Made by a program: the position numbers and the translations under genes | In this document: positions 24,606 to 35,226 of the stretch, piece by piece | Numbering within the stretch: the stretch's first letter is position 1 | Layout: the number at the start of each line of letters is the position of its first letter | Notes under the pieces: generated by a model | Database searches by the model: none | The model's input: the letters and a program-made list of their open reading frames with translations, nothing else | Told to the model about the DNA's origin: nothing | DNA from: Cyclospora cayetanensis | Lineage: Eukaryota > Apicomplexa > Conoidasida > Eucoccidiorida > Eimeriidae | DNA length: 64,000 bases | Direction of reading: 5' to 3' | Assembly (NCBI RefSeq): GCF_002999335.1 | Contig: NW_020312469.1 | Coordinates: 176,181-240,180, forward strand

Positions 24606-27430
24606 AGCGCCTATGCCGTGTAGTGTATCCTTGGTTGGGTGGTTATCGCTGTGGACCGCCCATGTAGTGGGAGGCCTGCCCCGCGACAGCTGCTCGTGCA
24701 TCACGAGTCCAGTATTGCTCTTTTGCAGTACATGTATTGTCTTTCATATTGTGGTGTACTCTGTAAGGCTTTCTGTATGACTCCACACACAGGGAGCACC
24801 CGCAGCTCGCAAAGCAATGCTTTGCAGAGTGGCACACCGCAGCCATCCAACTTGCATGAACCTACCCATGCTAAGCAGTAAACAAAAGAATGGGTGACAT
24901 AAATCGTTCGATGTTCAACTAAATCTTAGCTGTTCAAAACTATTCTAGACACCTCTCGAAATGCATATCAAAATAGTTTGACGTGTTGCTGTACGCAACC
25001 GCATGCCAACACCAGGCTCACAGTGTGAACTAAAGTCCACCCTGTCTGTTGTTCATCCTCTCAGACCCGACCTGCGTGGGAACAAGGTGAGCAGAATGGG
25101 GATATATCTGGAAGGAAGACAATGGCTTTTAGTAAAATGTGCAGTGCTACCTGTACAATATGTATTGCCGCACACAGAGTTTCTGTACGCTTACTCGGAC
25201 TAGTTTGTTCGTAATCGAGATTCGCTACAATATGCGGATTGGTACACACAATGCACCCAGTGCTAGGCATATCAAGCAGACTCTAGGTGGATACTGTACC
25301 GCTCCATCTAAGGTCGTTGTAGGGTGACTCTTAGCTCGAGATCCAGTGCATAAACAAACAAAATATGAGTGGTTTGCTTGAACTCCCTACTCCACCTTTT
25401 CGGGCCCCTCAGAGCCCTCATGTGACCAGGCAATGGGAATAGCTGCGACCGGTACACGCCATCGGCAATTACGCTGAGTTGCAAAAAGCCATCTAGCATA
25501 CACGCGAATAACACGTCTTATCTTACCGAGGCACCGACTATCTATAACCAACAAAATAAATTAAAAGAAAGTAACTATTCGATTAGTCCTTGATTCGTAG
25601 CTAAGTATAAATGGACTGGTAAAAAGTGTCACTGTGTAGCTTGTCGTGTGGCAGCTCGCGCCATGCACTGTGGCTGCTCCCCTAGACGCCTCCTTGCAAG
25701 TTCCCGACTTGGCTACCCTAAGGCTACTGCTAGTGGTAGCCTATTAGGCTGTCTCTTCTCAAACAGCCGGATTGTCCAGCTTTCAGGCAAGTCGTCGATG
25801 GGGAGACCTCGAAGATCAGAAGTCTTTCTACAGTAGGTTCACCATGGCTTCTAAGGTTGTTCAAAGCCAGCTGTTGGTGTGATATAAAGTCTTTCATCTT
25901 GCTGCTTCCCAGAAAGAGAAGTACAGTACATTTGAGCAGAGGTAAGGTATAAGCTGGGCAGAGAACGAGGCATCGGAAGAAGCGCTGCCCCCTAACCTAC
26001 GTGCTGCAACGCCCAAGATAGGCATGCTAGCAAGCCAATCACACGAGGAACATAGGGTGGGCAGCTAGTTTGTTGCGTGTTCGGGGCCTCAGCACTACCT
26101 CCCCGTATTAAGTGATTAACTACATGCCGATAGGAGGTCGCAAGACAGCCCGGGCTACGTGCTACACGCAAATCTAATAAGAGCCTATACAGCAATTGCA
26201 TGCCTATGATTGAGTACAGAATTGCATAAACTACTTGGACAGGCACTAGCGAATCGTATACTGTCCTGATGCTTCGAAAACCGAAGGACAAACAGGGTAC
26301 TTGACCACAGCGCACTAGCAGCGGCTAAATAATTTATTTTCTGAAAAATTCTATCGAGAAAAAGCCTGACAGATACAGGAAGCGGGAAGGGAGCATGGCA
26401 GCACTCCACTGAACCTAGATATAAGTTCAGAAAAATCCACCCCAACGGGAAACGCTGTTCGCGGCATCCCGCGACAAACCATGAGTTTTCGCCTAGTGAG
26501 CACGCCCCTCTTCGCAGAGCAAGCTGCCATATCTGCTGTTAACACAGTGAAGGAAAGCTAGTTTTCAGGGCCCTCATTCTGATGGATACAGGAAATTTTA
26601 GCAAGGCCTGGTAAGACCGTGGAGGTCACAGAAAGCAGGAAGCCGAAAGTGTACACTGCGAGGAGCAAGAAAGAGCGAACAAATGAGCATATATTTTAAA
26701 GGTGACAAAAAGTTAGTAGTGGACAGGTTCAGGTGTGTGTACAAGCTAGTAGCACAGTGTTCGTCTGTGTTTCGATAAATTGTGTGTACTTGCACCTTCT
26801 CATGCACAGAGGTACGCATACAAGCATTCGTATGTCAACCCAAATAGTGCACACGTACTGATATACATATGAACCCTAAAGTCTTTGGGGTTGAATCTTT
26901 GGATGCTGATGATGAGTCCGAGGAAGGAGGCTCTATACTTTTAATTCCGTCATTTATAGTTTCAATTACTACATATTAAAGGTGCAGCTGCGGGGACAGA
27001 TTGCAAATTCAAGGATATACACGCGTTCGCATACACTAAGTGCGCAAGCTACAACTTTGGCAGCTTGTTCACAAGCATATCCACTGATCAACCTGTTCGA
27101 AAGTAACATACCTTAATGCGCATATGTGCATGTATTTGCATATAGGCTGAAAGTAACTTCATTCCTCACATACATGCACTACTTATCCTCGTACTTGTGT
27201 GCAGATACACTCTTGTTGACCAAGATATGCGGTAGAACACCTTTTGACACGCAAGGCAAGAAGGGTAGTAAACATAAGTCGAGTGGACGTGAAAGTCCAA
27301 CAGAGGAATAGAAGCAGGTAGTGCGAGAGAGCAACATGAGGCAAAGATTCTGCGAGTCACGGAGAGAAACGAGATGAACCATGAAGCATTAAATCGGTGA
27401 TTAGTCCCTTAACTCTCACTGCATGCTCAT
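24606..27430. other. Interval without a recognisable gene
   Basis: About 2.8 kb with only short, featureless ORFs on both strands. Several alternating purine-pyrimidine stretches around gcatatgtgcatg occur (for example 27119-27131). No triplet-rich coding texture, domain or RNA gene was seen. It probably includes upstream sequence of the 23.25-24.6 kb candidate and the 3' flank of the gene ending at 27431. Confidence 0.5.
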
Positions 27431-30400
27431 CTACTGAAATGTTCCTCGAGCTGTGGGAGACATGAGGTAGGAGAGCTCTCGAGCCAGCATCTCTGCTTCC
27501 AGGATTGGCTTGTCTGCATCCACATGTACAAGCTCACAAGGTTAAGGAAGCTGAGCATGAGATTCATGCAAAGCTATATATATATATATATCTTTAAGCT
27601 GTGAAAAGGCACGAATAAGAGGAGCATGTAAAGGAACAAAAGAGCAAAAAAACGCACAGAGACCGAGATGTCAGGGAGACAATGCACAGGAGACTAGGAT
27701 TGCAGAGGGATCGAGACGCGTAGGTGCAAGAATCAACCCAAAGGCTTATAAACAGAGAAGAAAGAGACACTCGGAAAAAAGCCTGGCATTCGGACACAGA
27801 CAGGAGATCCTGCAGAGCGTCTCAGACCTTACCAACGACTTGATGCAGTGCGTCGTTCCAGAAATTTGGACTCATAAGTGCGGCGCCTCTTGCAATTAGA
27901 GCACTAACGAAGCCGTCTCTTTCTGCCTCCGCCACAAAAGTTTCGAATGCTTCGGCAATAGCTTCCAGCGTTGGCTTTCGCCCTTTTTCCGTCTTCTGGT
28001 ACCCCTTGATAAAGTAACAGTCATTTGCCACCTTCAAGAGGGCCATAAAAGCCAATATGTGCACGGGCTTGGGGGGTGTTCCTAGATACCCGTTGCCTTC
28101 CGCCGTATTGCTGCTATCGGCGGCTAGCATTTCCTCCAAGACGTCAGAAAACAGCCACTGGGAACGGATGCCGGCAAAAGTGTCGAACACATCGCCCTCC
28201 GGACCAAAGTGGTCCCTACGCACAGTGCCTCACAATGCACTAAGGGCTCTTGCGATACCCTTCAACTCTCATGCGCCTTTGAGGCCATAGGGAGCTATTT
28301 GTGACACCCCTGGCGATCGTAAATCCAACGTGGGCTTCTCTTGAGGGAATTCGGGTTATGGCTGGAGTTTCTCGAGAAAACCCTGGTGCCTACTAGGGGC
28401 ATGCCTCCCTTACTTGAAAGATTCAAGCCACATGCCTTCCAGTTCCTCAAGGCCGTCGGTGCTCTTGCTCCACTGCTTCAGCCTTTTCTGGATCCACAAC
28501 GCACAAAGCATTGACTGTACACGTTAATCAGGGAGACTCCTCACACATCTGTGCAATCCCGGCGGTTCAAGAGGACACGAAGTGCAATGTGCCGCTTAGG
28601 TTGGCACGCTGGCAAGCTCTTGCGGCCTTGTTCTCATACACTGGAAACCAGTTCAGATTTTGTGTTTTTTGCACAGCGTGAATGCGAAAGAAGCAAATAT
28701 ACCCTCATTTATATAGTATCTGTGGTTTATGTATGGAAACTGCGGGATTAAGCTACCGCATGCGCCTTACCCGAAAGGTTTTTCTGAGCGAACCCTTGAC
28801 AAGTCTGCCGAGCGTTTCGTCAAGGTATGAAAGCAGAAGCCGTAGTTGCAGGTGAGGGTGAGAGACGGAATTGATATCTTCAAAAAAGGCCACATGCTTG
28901 CCCCAAAGACCGAAGGCCTCAATCAGCAGTGAATTAGAGCGCAGCAAGACGCTTTTGGATCTAATGATGTTGTTGGCGCTTTCGTCGCCTCTCGAGCTAG
29001 GCCCAACAGGAGCCAGCGAAACAAAAGAGGCCATAAGCGGATTTAGCTCCTGCAACTTGGCTTCCATCAAATGACTCCCTGCACCGCAACCGCAAACCAT
29101 GATGCACATGTTTGAACTCATCTGCGCCAGGACCAGAGGCCCCTACGAAATTCCAAGCGTTTTCGTCGCTCCCCCTCCCCAGACACCCTGGCGCCTTACA
29201 TAAAAACTGTGCCAATCCTGCGGCTCCGGCCTCTGGTGTATAGTTGAAGGATAAAAGTAACCCTGTTAAGGGGGAGATGTACGCGTCGCCGGTGATCGCA
29301 GTGCCAAGGGGTGAGGGCGCACAGGGGCAATACACAATATGCCTTGGCGATGTTGGGGTACCGACTGTAACCTGAATTCTCTTTTCCTTGACCAACCGAG
29401 TTAACAAAGGGACCATTGAGGGCACCGTGCTAGACAGCGAATCTAAGACGAGGCCAAATGCTTCTTCATACTCTGAGACCAATTGAGGCACTGCGACAGG
29501 CACGGCCAAGCGGTCCCCCCAACCAAAGTGCTGCAACGCAGAAAACGCACCGCAAGACGACATGATAAGCGGCACACACAGCACCCTCAGCTCTACGCCT
29601 AAGAAGCCCTCGGCACCGTCTAATTCCTCAAGTCCATCGGCGGCAAGCCTCAAAACACACGTAGATACATCCCAACGGCCCGAACTCGTTCAAGTAGCAG
29701 ATCTGGAGAACAAGCCAAAGCTCACCAGACCTTCTTTGCTACCGAGAAAAATGTGTTTCCTTATCCTCAAGGCTCTCTTGTACAATCCGCAGCGCGCTCC
29801 TAACGTGACCAGTGCTGCTGCCTGCGTTACGTCCATATCCCCGAAAAAGTTCTCTTCCGTCGGCAAATCCTAAGCGCAAACCCCATGAAGACACAAGACC
29901 AGCATCCTCATACCCTGAGTTCCCACACCCGGCTCCAAGCACTCACGTGCCGCGCCAACTGAGGAGTGGGGAGCACTCAGCAGAACCCCTGGAATGACAC
30001 CAAGCGCATGAACGCTGGACCCTCACCGTGTATCCCTTGGCGTTCGTTTCTTGTTCAATCGCGCGGAGTAGCAATCGCAGGCTCTTGACCACTTGGTCCG
30101 TGAACTTGGGCACTCGCATTGCGCTGCAAGAGCACATGCAGCAGTGGCTTGGAATTCGGGGCATGCGAGGTCGCGTTCTAAGCCCCAAACTTGGCGCGTG
30201 TGTGTGTGATTCGCAGTCTAGCGTTGGCGTTCTTTTGAGCAGCAAAGTCTGGAGTTGGTGAGAGAGTTTTTGAATAGGCACCCGTCTAAGGCGAGGAGCG
30301 CCTGTTCTCTGACATCGGCCTCCGGGTCGGACTGAGAAATGCAAATTGCCTGCTGGATGGTGAGATAATAGCTTTTGCCTTGCTGGTTGTGCTCGATCTT

Positions 30401-30658
30401 ATGGAGGTTGATGAAACGATTGAACTTCTGCAATGCCCGGAGAGCGTCGCTCAAACGAACCATCGGGGGCACACCGACACGCAGGAACGGCTGCACGGAT
30501 GCTCCAGCATCAGAGGATAGAGCGAAGTAAACCACAGACTCTGACATGGCCAAAACCATGCTAGGTAGCTTCATATGTTCCTCGTACAGCCTACGCCACG
30601 CGAACAGCAAGCGCCTTGCAAAGGGAATGACAAGAGACATCGAGCAACAGAGTCGCAT
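27431..30658 (-). CDS. Large alpha-helical protein of unknown function, multi-exon
   Basis: Not recognised. Coding blocks on the - strand are: 30658-30282 (ATG at 30658), 30123-30027, about 29869-29726 (starts DLPTEENFFGDMD), about 29690-29147, 29078-28771, about 28215-27833 and a last exon 27513-27431 ending TAG. The first join is exact: GAC GG|C gives LALDGAMRVPKFTD. The last is also exact: GTT G|AC gives HQVVDKPILEAEM. The region around DPEADVREQALLALDG looks like a HEAT-type helical hairpin. Three middle joins (near 29.7, 29.1 and 28.5 kb) have conflicting phases, so an exon end is wrong or the gene carries frameshifts. Directly upstream, in the same frame, lies the ORF ending with the TAA at 30701-30703. 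The two may be one gene interrupted by that stop. The N-terminus (SLVIPFARRLLFAWRRL) is hydrophobic and Arg-rich. Confidence 0.55.
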
Positions 30659-30700
30659 GCATGCGCTCCACGAGATGCCAAGGGTGTTAGCGACGCGTAA

Positions 30701-31499
30701 TTAGTGTGGGATGCCCTCATATCTCAGGCCAGAAATAGAGACACTGGGGTAGTCAAGAATAGAGGCTTCACGAAAAGGCCCTAGACTTGAACCTAACAAA
30801 ACTGCTGCGTACTTTTCTGCAGTCTCCTCCACCTGGGGATCTTCTTTAAAGACTCTTCTCTGGATCTGCAGTTTTTGGAAGTCGGCAGCTAATGCAGCAG
30901 CCCTGAGTAGCGCCTCCGCAAGGCCGTCCACATGTTTCTGCTGTGGCTCCTCCCCGTCCTCTGCCTCCTCCAGCTTCTGCAGTTGCAGCAGCAGGTGCTC
31001 CGTGGAAGCCGCCTCTTTGCCTGCATGCTGCCCCCATACGGCCAAATCTCTAAGGGGGCTCAGCTCGGAGCTGCCCGCGTATGGGGAGAAGGAGAGGAGG
31101 GTGGCATCTGAGCACACGGGAATGAGGAAGAAAAGCGTCAGCCGTTTGAGGGGTTCACAGGAGAAGTGAGAAGGGCTGGGAGCAGAAGGGGGAGAGGATG
31201 CACGAAAGTGAAGCAGAGCGCAGCGACGTGGAAGAAGAGACAAAGCGAGGCCAAGTGAGATGAAAAAAGAACCACATCGAGGAAGCAGGGGCTGAAAGAT
31301 GAGCCTTTGGAAGAAGAGACGCTGGGCAAGACACCAGAAGGGATGTACAGGGTAGGCGAGGGGATGTTTTATTCATGGTTCTTCTACCTCCAGGTGTCGT
31401 GAAGACGGTCTGACTGCTGCTGTCGTCCCTCGTTGCCGTGGCAAGGTGGAAAAGAAGGAAACCCACCCAGCAAGATGCAGTTTTTACAAAGGGAGTCAT
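30701..31499 (-). CDS. Secreted protein of unknown function, or 5' part of the following gene
   Basis: Two exons join exactly: 31499-31388 and 31107-30701 (CCT GGA G|AT gives PGDATLLSF). They encode 172 residues. Exon 1 begins MTPFVKTASCWVGFLLF, a good signal peptide, followed by a Ser/Thr-rich stretch. Exon 2 is rich in Ala, Glu, Leu and Gln and probably helical (HLLLQLQKLEEAEDGEE). The frame ends with TAA at 30701-30703 after GLRYEGIPH. After that TAA the same frame stays open for 14 codons to the ATG of the next ORF and far beyond, with no splice signals that would skip the stop. So this may be a separate small secreted protein or the N-terminal end of a larger one. No family is recognised. 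Confidence 0.55.
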
Positions 31500-32482
31500 C
31501 TTGTGTTTATGCCGGTGCAAAGAGCGGCAAGAGTGCGGAATTGCCGTCACCAGGCGCAGCTGCTAAGGGAGTAAAGGGGATGCAGCGCTTGCTCTGCTAA
31601 TGCCAGCAGCGAGGTTTCGAGAGCCGAAGCTGACACACATGCGGAAAAGCACCCGGGAGAACTGCCGTTCCTGCTTCTCTCTCCCTCTTTCGAGTCCATA
31701 TGGCAATGCACAGAGTCTAGGTTCTGCTAGAGTGGGAGATCCCCTTTACGCTGTCTCGTCCTCCTACGGTTGCGGTGGTTCGTGCTGCTGCTACTCGTGC
31801 TCACATACAGAAAAAATTCAATTTCGCGCAAGCCGGCCCAAAAAACAATGGCGTGCAGCGTTCAGCGATATTCGTTCGGTGGTAGCGCTCCTTCCCAACC
31901 AACTCTCGCGGAGGATCCAGCCACAAGTCACATCGACTAGCAGGGCTGCAACCTCGTGAGCTTACTCTCTAGACTTTCAGTACCAATATCGGTTATAATC
32001 ACTTGCTCGCTCAAAAGTTTGTTCGTTAGAACACTTAGATAATGCCACTACGGGGAGCGCTGGAGGGGCCCCCTAATATCTGTACCCGAATCCACTGTGG
32101 GGGGAGGGAGGAGAAGGGCATCCAGGGAAGCCGACACCGTATGCATCCGCAGTACAGGCGAGGGTGTGAGGATTCAACAATTCAAAATCACCCGTAGCGC
32201 AATATTGCTAGGGACCTTGTGTGTTTCATTCTATCGGTGTTCAGGAGCTTCTCGGCGTCTTGGACCCCTTCAGGGCGGCTCGCGTTTCTGGGTGTTGCGG
32301 AATCTACAGTGCTCGTCTTCATGCTTCTGAGTACCATCTTGGGGGGTTCCAAACTGCGTCGTTTTTGCGCTTCTGCAGTGTTGTTTGCCAGGAAGTATTG
32401 TTTTGAGCTGCGGGATGCATGTAAATCGCCTTCTTACGCGGAACTGCCCATCGGATAACCGTTACTTGCCCTCAGCCTTGCA
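31500..32482. other. Divergent intergenic region upstream of the secreted-protein and copper-transporter genes
   Basis: Lies between a - strand start at 31499 and the + strand start at 32483, so it should hold both promoters. A + strand ORF (31600-31959) has an ATG but no recognisable features and sits where a promoter is expected. A splice-acceptor-like tract (ttgccctcag) just before 32483 suggests a spliced 5' leader for the transporter gene. Confidence 0.4.
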
Positions 32483-33795
32483 ATGAATCTGCTGCCCCTT
32501 CCCCTGCTTGTGGCTTCGATTTGCTGCTGCAACAGCGTCCTGCCGCTGCATGCTGCAGAAGTGGATGCCTCCGAGGCTCCGGATCATGGCTCTGAGGGCA
32601 AGAAGCCGACGCCCCCTTCATCCAACCCAGAAAGCTCGAGTGCAGAGAATGTGGCAGCAGCAAATGGTTCGGCAGCTAATCCTTCAGCCTTCGATACAGC
32701 TGCTGCATCCGATGGCGATGCGACTGCTCCTACGACAGCTACGGAGAGTGCAACAACCACACCAGAAGAGCATAGCCCGCCGTCCAGCGGCATGGCAAGT
32801 GAAACAGCGGCAGTAGGCATACCGTCAGCAGAAAGTGGAATCGCTACCAAAAGCTGCTGCGGAGGCAAAAAGGCAAAGACAGGTAAAGGCCATGAATCCA
32901 CAAACGAAAACATGGCAAGTGAAACAGCGGCAGTAGGCATCCCGTCAGCAGAAAGTGGAATCGCTACCAAAAGCTGCTGCGGAGGCAAGAAGGGAATGAC
33001 AGGTGGAGGTCATGAATCCGCAAACGAAAACACGGCAAGAAATGCAGCAGGCATGTCGTTATCAGACAATAATATCGTTTCTAAAAGCTGCTGCGGAGGC
33101 AATATGGGAATGTCAAATGGAGGTCATCAACCCGCAAGCGGAAACAAGAGCAGCTGCTGCGGCGTGATGCCGATGAGCTTCCAGGCTTCCACACACACAG
33201 TTATTCTCTTCAAATCGTGGGAAACGACAGAGGTAAGAGATGAAACTTTGAAAGCCGTACGCAGAGACAGTGGTGGTGGCACAATTCACCACGTGTATAT
33301 GTCTCTTTATTTACGAGCAGGGTGCAGCCCTTTAACGGTAGCTGGAGGAGAACATGCAATTACGAAGAAACCTTCGGTTCCCAATATCTGTGTGTGCAGG
33401 CGGTGTACTTTTGGCTCTCCTGCATCTTGTGGTTCTTCTTGGGCTCTGGTTCTGTGGCACTGAAGCTTCTACGTCTGCGCATTGACCACTGGAGTGCGGG
33501 TGCGACAGCGGCAACGGTGTCAGCAGCAAAGGAGCAACAGCAATCCACGTGGCGTGTAGCGACGGCTCCCTACACCATCAGGCTGCTGAAAACAGGCCTC
33601 TGCACCCTCGTCTACGCATATGATTACCTGTTGATGTTGGTGGTGATGACATTCAATGTCTACCTTTTCTTCGCAGTTTGCCTAGGCCTAGGCTTCGGGG
33701 TATTCTGTCTTGGTCATAAGCTCAGGCTCAAGTCAGAAGGCGAGAAGCAGCAGCTCAAAGAATACAGACTAGACTTAGCCTGCTGTGGGGCGTAG
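32483..33795 (+). CDS. CTR-family copper transporter with Cys-rich repeat ectodomain
   Basis: Takes up reduced copper as a trimer, by analogy with CTR proteins. Two exons, 32483-33232 and 33400-33795, join in phase 0 (ACA GAG|GCG) and give 381 residues. A signal peptide (MNLLPLPLLVASICCC) is followed by an acidic, Ser/Ala-rich region. Then come three tandem repeats of about 40 residues (104 to about 222), each with KSCCGG plus Met and His, then KSSCCGVMPMSF just before the membrane. Exon 2 begins AVYFWLSCILWFF (TM1 region), has a loop, and ends with YAYDYLLMLVVMTFNVYLFF. There MLVVM is the CTR M-x3-M copper motif, and GLGFG in the last helix fits the family's G-x3-G packing motif. Ordinary CTR ectodomains use Met/His clusters; paired Cys repeats are unusual. 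Family call is strong; whether the membrane is plasma or internal is unknown. Confidence 0.9.
32792..33145 (+). repeat. Three tandem 120-bp coding repeats (KSCCGG units)
   Basis: Copy 1 is 32792-32911 and copy 2 is 32912-33031. The two are nearly identical over the first 80 bases. Copy 3 (33032 to about 33145) has diverged but keeps the KSCCGG core. The 120-bp length keeps the frame, so copy number can change without breaking the copper-transporter protein. Confidence 0.9.
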
Positions 33796-35226
33796 ATAAA
33801 ATGGAGCTCGAATGGAGTCCGTTCATCAGCAGGCAAGCAACTGCGGCTGTGGCAACGGACTGCGCTACTGACGAACAGAGGCATCAGCGAAAAAAGCGGC
33901 CTTCGCAACTCAAACAACAGCACCCATAACAACCAAGGCAGACAGAACTTTTTGTACGCTGTAGTGCTGCACGCCAATGTATGTATGTGGTTGCTGTTAT
34001 GGGGTGCCCGCTTCAGACGATGAGCCTGCCCAATTTGAATGTGAACATCAAGACACCCTCATGTACTTCGGTTGGTGTTCCCTCCGTGCAAAACCAGTTA
34101 ATCTATCCAATTTCATGCGTCTACATATTTATAATGTACACCTTGGCACGTATGCAACCACAGATGACGATGGACGCATATGCATTCATCTCAACATTTG
34201 TTCTTCGGTGCATCTCCACGTAGATTTTCCTTTTGTAGTTACATCCAGTTTGCTATTCGCGTCCATCTACATTTGTAAGTAGCTCTGTAGGATTGCGCTC
34301 GATTGTTTGTGGCTCTTCCTGCTTCCTTCTGCCACTCTGCGCCTTCCTCCGCCTTGTCACACACACGCCTCCTCCCTTTCAATGCAGATGTATGTGAGAT
34401 TGCATCGCACATATACGTTAGTTCATGCATTTGCATATTTCATTTTAGAGGGATTGGTAAAGTCAAGATTCATGCGAACACCGAAGAAGGCTAATGTGCA
34501 TGCCCGTACATATACAGGCCCATGTGCTGGCATCAATGCACGATTGCGTTTTACTGTGTTCGGGTTATCCCCGAGGGGTTCTCCTATAAAGCCCGAGTTC
34601 CCTCGTTTCCGAAGCAGTTGGTTTCTACAAGCACACAGCCTCTTCTTTGGGGGCCTCCCCATCTTGAACTTGATGCGCGGACGTACAGTGAGAAGTGCGA
34701 TGAGAGATATCTCTCTGGTTGCTGCCACCTCGGTTTATGCATACAGTGAACGAACAGGCGGCTTTTGCAGGGCTGGTTTTTGCCGCACAAGCACTGTGGC
34801 AGCGGCTGCAGTTCCAGCCACAACCACGGACTGAGGCATATCCTGGCCGCAGAACCTGTTTCCCTCCCTGGAATTGTTCTTGCTGTTGAACAGGTGTCTT
34901 TCCATCTAACCGCCAATTTTTCACACGGGAGCAGTCCCTATCGACAAGTACACCCATGGCGGTGCCCGCGGATGCCGTTGCTGCCACTCGTGCTAGTGCA
35001 CCGTATTTTGTCACCTAGGTACAGGTGGAACGAATTCTAGGGTTAAGAGGGCGTCCCTGTCTATAGCGTGGCTGCTGCCGCGCCTCGTGCACAGCCTACC
35101 CTGAGTCTCATCGTTATAACAAAGTAGCATTCTAGGATCTAGACAGCAAAAATCGCAGCTACTGGTCATGCAACAGTAGCTGCTGAAGCATACAGCTGCC
35201 GCACTGGCATCAATCGCAATGGCCTC
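33796..35226. other. Convergent intergenic region between copper transporter and ApiAP2 genes
   Basis: Both flanking genes end here (33795 on +, 35227 on -), so it should hold two 3' UTRs. The + strand ORFs 33977-34282 and 34307-34834 lack domains, triplet runs or coherent splice partners. Alternating stretches such as acgcatatgcatt (34174-34186) occur. Nothing else is seen. Confidence 0.5.

Noticed and set aside
31600..31959. 119-residue + strand ORF with an ATG
   Set aside because: It lies in the divergent promoter region, has no recognisable feature and no supporting splice or coding texture.
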